The position numbers were made by a program, and so were the translations under genes. Below are positions 31,752 to 33,991 of a stretch of DNA of 33,991 bases, piece by piece (the first letter of the stretch is position 1; each line of letters opens with the position of its first letter). The notes under the pieces are model-generated. The model was not told the DNA's origin and ran no database searches. It saw only the letters and a program-made list of their open reading frames with translations. The DNA is from Defluviitaleaceae bacterium (GTDB lineage Bacteria; Bacillota; Clostridia; Lachnospirales; WRAX01). Where the stretch lies: NCBI GenBank assembly GCA_009787945.1, contig WQSI01000004.1, positions 1 to 33,991 on the forward strand, written 5' to 3'.

Positions 31752-32330
31752 ATGAAGAAAAGGGATAAATTGCCATTTAAAGAGCTGCTATTTACATATC
31801 TTGCTATCACTAAAATCATGTACTGGATGGATTTGGTTATGGGGGTTGGCGGCGAAGGTTTTGACTTTATTGGTGCGGCTCAGGCGTTTGTGGTTCGGCT
31901 GTTAGAGAGGGATATTTTGCTGGTTTTAGGCATCATCGCCTTTTACTGGCTAGACAAAATGCTTGAGAAAAAGAAGTCCAAACATGGCAAGCTTATGGAA
32001 TATGTGGTGTTTTATGCCATTGGTTTTGTGGTGCTTGCAGGGATTACTGCCGCTTATCTTGGGATTTTCAGTTTGGTTTTCGGACCTATCCAAGTTGGTT
32101 CTTGGGGTGCTTTTATAGGATATGGCGCTTTGGGATATGTGGTTGTTGCCATTGGGCTTAATGTGAAAATATACTTTAAATCCAGAACAAAGCCTGATTT
32201 TACCACAAATGAGGACAAAATTAAAATGCTGAAAACCCTTAGGGAAGGCGGCATTTTAACACAAGATGAGTTTAATGACAAAATTGATATGATACAAGGA
32301 GATGATAACCATGCTGAAAATAGGAGATAA
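31752..32330 (+). CDS. Membrane protein with C-terminal SHOCT motif
   Basis: A 192-residue protein with three or four hydrophobic segments (about 14-32, 50-68, 84-107 and 118-138) and a C-terminal SHOCT-like helix pair, MLKTLREGGILTQDEFNDKI, at about 162-181. SHOCT motifs are thought to aid oligomerisation; no enzymatic motif is present. GGAAGGAG precedes the ATG. Its last 20 bases overlap the start of bcp, so the two genes are coupled. Confidence 0.75.
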   Translation: MKKRDKLPFKELLFTYLAITKIMYWMDLVMGVGGEGFDFIGAAQAFVVRLLERDILLVLGIIAFYWLDKMLEKKKSKHGKLMEYVVFYAIGFVVLAGITAAYLGIFSLVFGPIQVGSWGAFIGYGALGYVVVAIGLNVKIYFKSRTKPDFTTNEDKIKMLKTLREGGILTQDEFNDKIDMIQGDDNHAENRR

Positions 32331-32766
32331 AGCTCCAAGCTTCACACTGCCTGATGCAGAGGGCAATTTGATAAGCCTGTCAGACTTTGCTGGCAAAAAG
32401 GTGATTGTATATTTTTACCCGCGGGCGAACACCCCTGGCTGAAACACCCAAGCCTGCGGTTTTCGTGACGCACACCCTCAGTTGGAGGGCAAAAACGCCG
32501 TTGTTATCGGCATCAGCAAGGACAACCCCGCACCCCTTAAACGGGTGACAGAAAAATTTGGACTGCCTTTTGTGCTGTTGTCAGACAAAGAGCTGACCGC
32601 CATAGAAGCGTATGGCGTGTTGAAAGTGAATGATAAGCTGGTTAGCTCCGCATCCCGAAGCACATTTGTTGTTGACGAAAATGGGAATGTAGAAAAAATA
32701 TTTGAGAAGGCAAAAACCACCACTAATGCTAATGATGTTTTGGAGTATCTGGATGGATTGGTATAA
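32311..32766 (+). CDS. bcp: BCP/PrxQ-type peroxiredoxin with in-frame TGA at the catalytic position (probable selenoprotein)
   Basis: Thioredoxin-fold peroxidase that reduces hydroperoxides. Reading through the TGA at 32440-32442 gives 151 residues, the normal length: MLKIGDKAPSFTLPD, then FYPRANTPG-U44-NTQAC49GFRD, then continuous homology to the end. Codon 44 is exactly the peroxidatic cysteine of BCP (TPGCTxEACGFRD), and the resolving C49 is kept. Frame and spacing are intact on both sides, and other genes here use TGA as stop, so selenocysteine is the simplest reading. Two hairpins after the TGA could serve as SECIS (stem TGCG/CGCA with loop starting 16 bases after; stem CCCTC/GAGGG with loop starting 37 bases after). 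A simple automated call would give only a truncated C-terminal frame from 32482. Confidence 0.85.
32443..32489 (+). promoter_or_regulatory. Candidate bacterial SECIS region
   Basis: After the TGA, TGCG (32455-32458) pairs with CGCA (32469-32472) around a loop starting with G, and CCCTC (32475-32479) pairs with GAGGG (32485-32489) around AGTTG. Both lie in the distance range described for bacterial SECIS elements (loop about 16-37 bases after UGA). Which one, if either, is used cannot be decided by eye. Confidence 0.45.
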
Positions 32767-32780
32767 GCCCCCTCTTTAAT

Positions 32781-32881
32781 CGTCATTGCAGGCCCCGCCC
32801 GCAATCCCATCTGCACTAACCAGCCCCTATTTTCTGGGCTTGGAATGACATGTGGGATTGCGGGTCAAGCCCGCAATGACG
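32781..32881. repeat. 101-bp imperfect palindrome, probable terminator of bcp
   Basis: CGTCATTGCAGGC at the left and GCCCGCAATGACG at the right, with inner CCCGCAATCCCA / TGGGATTGCGGG and a central AGCCC / GGGCT hairpin, followed by GTTTTTG. Similar CGTCATTGCGGGC-type palindromes are widespread dispersed repeats in bacteria. The rest of the gap to 33034 holds only the stem ATAAAGCC / GGCTTTAT (about 32958-33008), which may terminate the convergent zinc-finger gene. Confidence 0.75.
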
Positions 32882-33034
32882 TTTTTGGGTGCTTTTTGCA
32901 TGGTGTGAATAGCACTTCAAATTTCAAGATTATGCCGTATTAGTAGCTCAATACTGATAAAGCCAGGTAAATCCAGTGTTATAGCTACCCTCGGTAATCG
33001 GCTTTATAAAGCAATCCCTTTAGCTTATGTTTGC

Positions 33035-33319
33035 CTAATCTTTATCCACAAGCCAATCACCCCAATCAGGGGAATTTTCATCCCTCTTTTTGCCACAAGT
33101 CTTACATTTTTTAGTAATACCTATTTTTCCTCCGCAGAATTTACATTCCTCAAGACATTTTTTGCCAAATTCGCAACTCCCAGCAGGAAAATCTTTATCG
33201 TGATACTGCTCCTCGAACTTATTACAAGAGCTGCATATAATCCTTTTGCAGTGCCTACAATAAACACCTTTATCAGCAATTTTGGCACTTTTTCCACAAT
33301 AATCACAACTTCTTGACAT
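33035..33319 (-). CDS. Small multi-zinc-finger protein, function unknown
   Basis: A 94-residue protein with CDYCGK, CRHC, CSSC, a central C/H-rich stretch (HDKDFPAGSCEFGKKC) and CKFCG / CKTCG pairs, enough for three zinc sites. The first part resembles AN1- or FYVE-like treble clefts in spacing only. GGAGG precedes the ATG. It is transcribed from the promoter at 33489-33517 through a leader with hairpins like those of the MORN gene, so the two genes may share regulation. Confidence 0.7.
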   Translation of the reverse strand: MSRSCDYCGKSAKIADKGVYCRHCKRIICSSCNKFEEQYHDKDFPAGSCEFGKKCLEECKFCGGKIGITKKCKTCGKKRDENSPDWGDWLVDKD

Positions 33320-33348
33320 AAAAAATCCTCCTTCTGCCCTTTAGGGGC

Positions 33349-33377
33349 TTGACAAAAGAGGCTACAGTGGTTAGAAT
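33349..33377 (+). promoter_or_regulatory. Opposing promoter inside the zinc-finger gene leader
   Basis: TTGACA (33349-33354), 17 bases, TAGAAT (33372-33377), directed against the zinc-finger gene. The nearest downstream structure is the 13-bp hairpin followed by TCTTTT. Same spacing and position as the promoter at 4891-4919. Confidence 0.5.
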
Positions 33378-33462
33378 TATCACTGAGCCTGTTTGGCTTT
33401 GTAGACACGTTGGGCGGGTTGTTTGGTAGACTTTGCCGCCCAACGTGTTCTTTTAATGCCAA
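33359..33462. ncRNA. Candidate structured RNA: zinc-finger gene leader and/or antisense RNA (second copy of the 4900-5005 architecture)
   Basis: ACACGTTGGGCGG (33405-33417) pairs perfectly with CCGCCCAACGTGT (33436-33448); its 18-base loop contains GTAGAC. The outer stem is TTGGC (33393-33397) with GCCAA (33458-33462). A second hairpin pairs 33359-33369 with 33381-33390. Stem sequences differ from those at 4900-5005 but pairing, order, spacing and loop elements (GTAGAC; AATT in the small loop) are kept. Transcribed from the minus strand it is the mRNA leader; from the plus strand it would be a short terminated RNA. Confidence 0.5.
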
Positions 33463-33463
33463 C

Positions 33464-33480
33464 CCGCATATTTTGCGGGA
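33464..33480. other. Short hairpin at the very start of the zinc-finger gene transcript
   Basis: CCCGCA and TGCGGG pair around TATTT, just inside the expected transcription start near 33482 on the minus strand. Confidence 0.5.
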
Positions 33481-33488
33481 TTGTGTTA

Positions 33489-33517
33489 ATTATAACGCCA
33501 AAGCAGGGGCTTGTCAA
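33489..33517 (-). promoter_or_regulatory. Full-consensus promoter for the zinc-finger gene (module copy B)
   Basis: On the minus strand, TTGACA (33517-33512), 17 bases, TATAAT (33494-33489). This half of the module corresponds to 12336-12364 in copy A. Confidence 0.75.
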
Positions 33518-33537
33518 GGCTATTTTAGTAAAAATTA

Positions 33538-33566
33538 TTGACGGTGTTTGGGTCTGGGTGTATAAT
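33538..33566 (+). promoter_or_regulatory. Promoter for pth (module copy B)
   Basis: TTGACG (33538-33543), 17 bases ending in GGGTG, TATAAT (33561-33566). Nearly identical to 12287-12315 of copy A. The leader to the pth ATG is about 55 bases. Confidence 0.75.
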
Positions 33567-33627
33567 TGTTAGTGGACGAACCCCTATGGGGCTTTTATAA
33601 GGATATAAGTTTGAGAGGAATTAAAAT

Positions 33628-33991
33628 ATGTATTTAATAGTTGGGCTGGGCAATCCTGGTCGGCAGTATGATGGCACGCGCCATAATATTGGCTTTGATG
33701 TGGTGGATTTGTTGGCGAAACGCCATGACATTAAAATTAAGGCGACGAAATTTGATGCTTATGCTGGGGAAGGGTTTTTTTATGGGCAGAAGTTGGTTTT
33801 GGTGAAGCCCACAACTTTTATGAACCTTTCGGGGCGGGCGGTGCAGGATTTTGTGCGGTATTATAAAATCCCTGTGGAGGATTTGGCAAGCCGTTTGGTT
33901 GTTATTTATGATGAAACAAATTTGCCTGTGGGGCAGGTGCGCATCCGTGAGCGCGGCACGGCAGGGGGGCATAATGGGGTTAAAAACATCC
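33628..33991 (+). CDS. pth: Peptidyl-tRNA hydrolase, N-terminal part
   Basis: Recycles peptidyl-tRNAs released from ribosomes. The first 121 residues are present and the window ends inside the gene. N9 in GLGNPG, the catalytic H19 in GTRHNIGF, TTFMNLSG, the aspartate of VVIYDETNLPVG and the GGHNGVK stretch are the family's active-site elements; DETNLP replaces the commoner DDLDLP, with the first aspartate kept. GAGAGGAA precedes the ATG. It has its own promoter in the duplicated module. Confidence 0.95.
   Translation, partial: MYLIVGLGNPGRQYDGTRHNIGFDVVDLLAKRHDIKIKATKFDAYAGEGFFYGQKLVLVKPTTFMNLSGRAVQDFVRYYKIPVEDLASRLVVIYDETNLPVGQVRIRERGTAGGHNGVKNI

Noticed and set aside
32440..32442. TGA in bcp as general stop-codon reassignment (TGA read as Trp or Gly)
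   Set aside because: TGA closes the AbiJ-like gene, hicB, the yvyF-like gene and the VapB-like antitoxin gene at natural family or overlap ends, so it is a normal stop here.
1..33991. tRNA or rRNA genes
   Set aside because: I saw no cloverleaf with a T-loop GTTCGA-type motif and no rRNA sequence on either strand; a tRNA scan was not possible.

Overview
This window looks like chromosomal DNA of an anaerobic, Gram-positive, Clostridia-type bacterium. The signs are strong GGAGG-type ribosome binding sites, lipoproteins with a lipobox, a ComEC channel, formate-tetrahydrofolate ligase, an ECF transporter S component, TTG and GTG starts, and a peroxiredoxin whose active-site cysteine is replaced by an in-frame TGA (probable selenocysteine). 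TGA is still used as a normal stop in several genes (the AbiJ-like gene, hicB, the yvyF-like gene and the VapB-like antitoxin gene), so the code itself is not reassigned. No genus can be named from the sequence alone.

Layout. 1-3.3 kb (+): 3' end of rarA, a small membrane protein, then tdh-kbl (threonine to glycine plus acetyl-CoA). 3.4-8.7 kb (-): a secreted MORN-repeat protein with a structured leader, and a tightly coupled operon ispG / AbiJ-like HEPN protein / zinc-ribbon protein / rimO. 8.8-11.0 kb (+): topB, apparently leaderless, ending in a palindromic element shared with the next gene. 11.1-12.25 kb (-): two zinc-ribbon proteins. 12.7-14.2 kb (+): two unrecognised genes. 14.3-18.7 kb (-): operon lipoprotein / purH / yvyF-like / antitoxin / internally deleted PIN toxin / rnz. 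18.7-23.6 kb (-): operon ECF S component / glyS / lipoprotein / comEC. 23.8-27.1 kb (-): DUF4180 / peptidase S51 and hicB / hicA / fhs. 27.3-29.6 kb (+): PLP decarboxylase and spermidine synthase (polyamines), convergent with HAD phosphatase / DUF1905 / acetamidase (29.6-31.6 kb, -). 31.75-32.8 kb (+): SHOCT membrane protein and the TGA-containing bcp. 33.0-33.3 kb (-): small zinc-finger protein. 33.6 kb to the end (+): 5' part of pth.

The least ordinary content is in the gaps. A mobile repeat of about 148 bp (two full copies, one core copy) has REPIN-like hairpin ends, and one copy sits between two identical 37-bp copies of a gene tail. A divergent promoter module of about 80 bp is present twice, 21 kb apart, about 89% identical. 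Two loci (4.9-5.0 kb and 33.35-33.5 kb) share an architecture in which a sense leader and an opposing promoter overlap on the same hairpins; this looks like a cis-antisense or structured-leader RNA family that I cannot match to a known class. Together with the TGA-containing bcp, these are the best candidates for follow-up.

Housekeeping and accessory genes are interleaved: a HEPN (abortive-infection type) gene lies inside ispG-rimO, hicBA lies directly before fhs, and a decayed VapBC-like pair lies before rnz.
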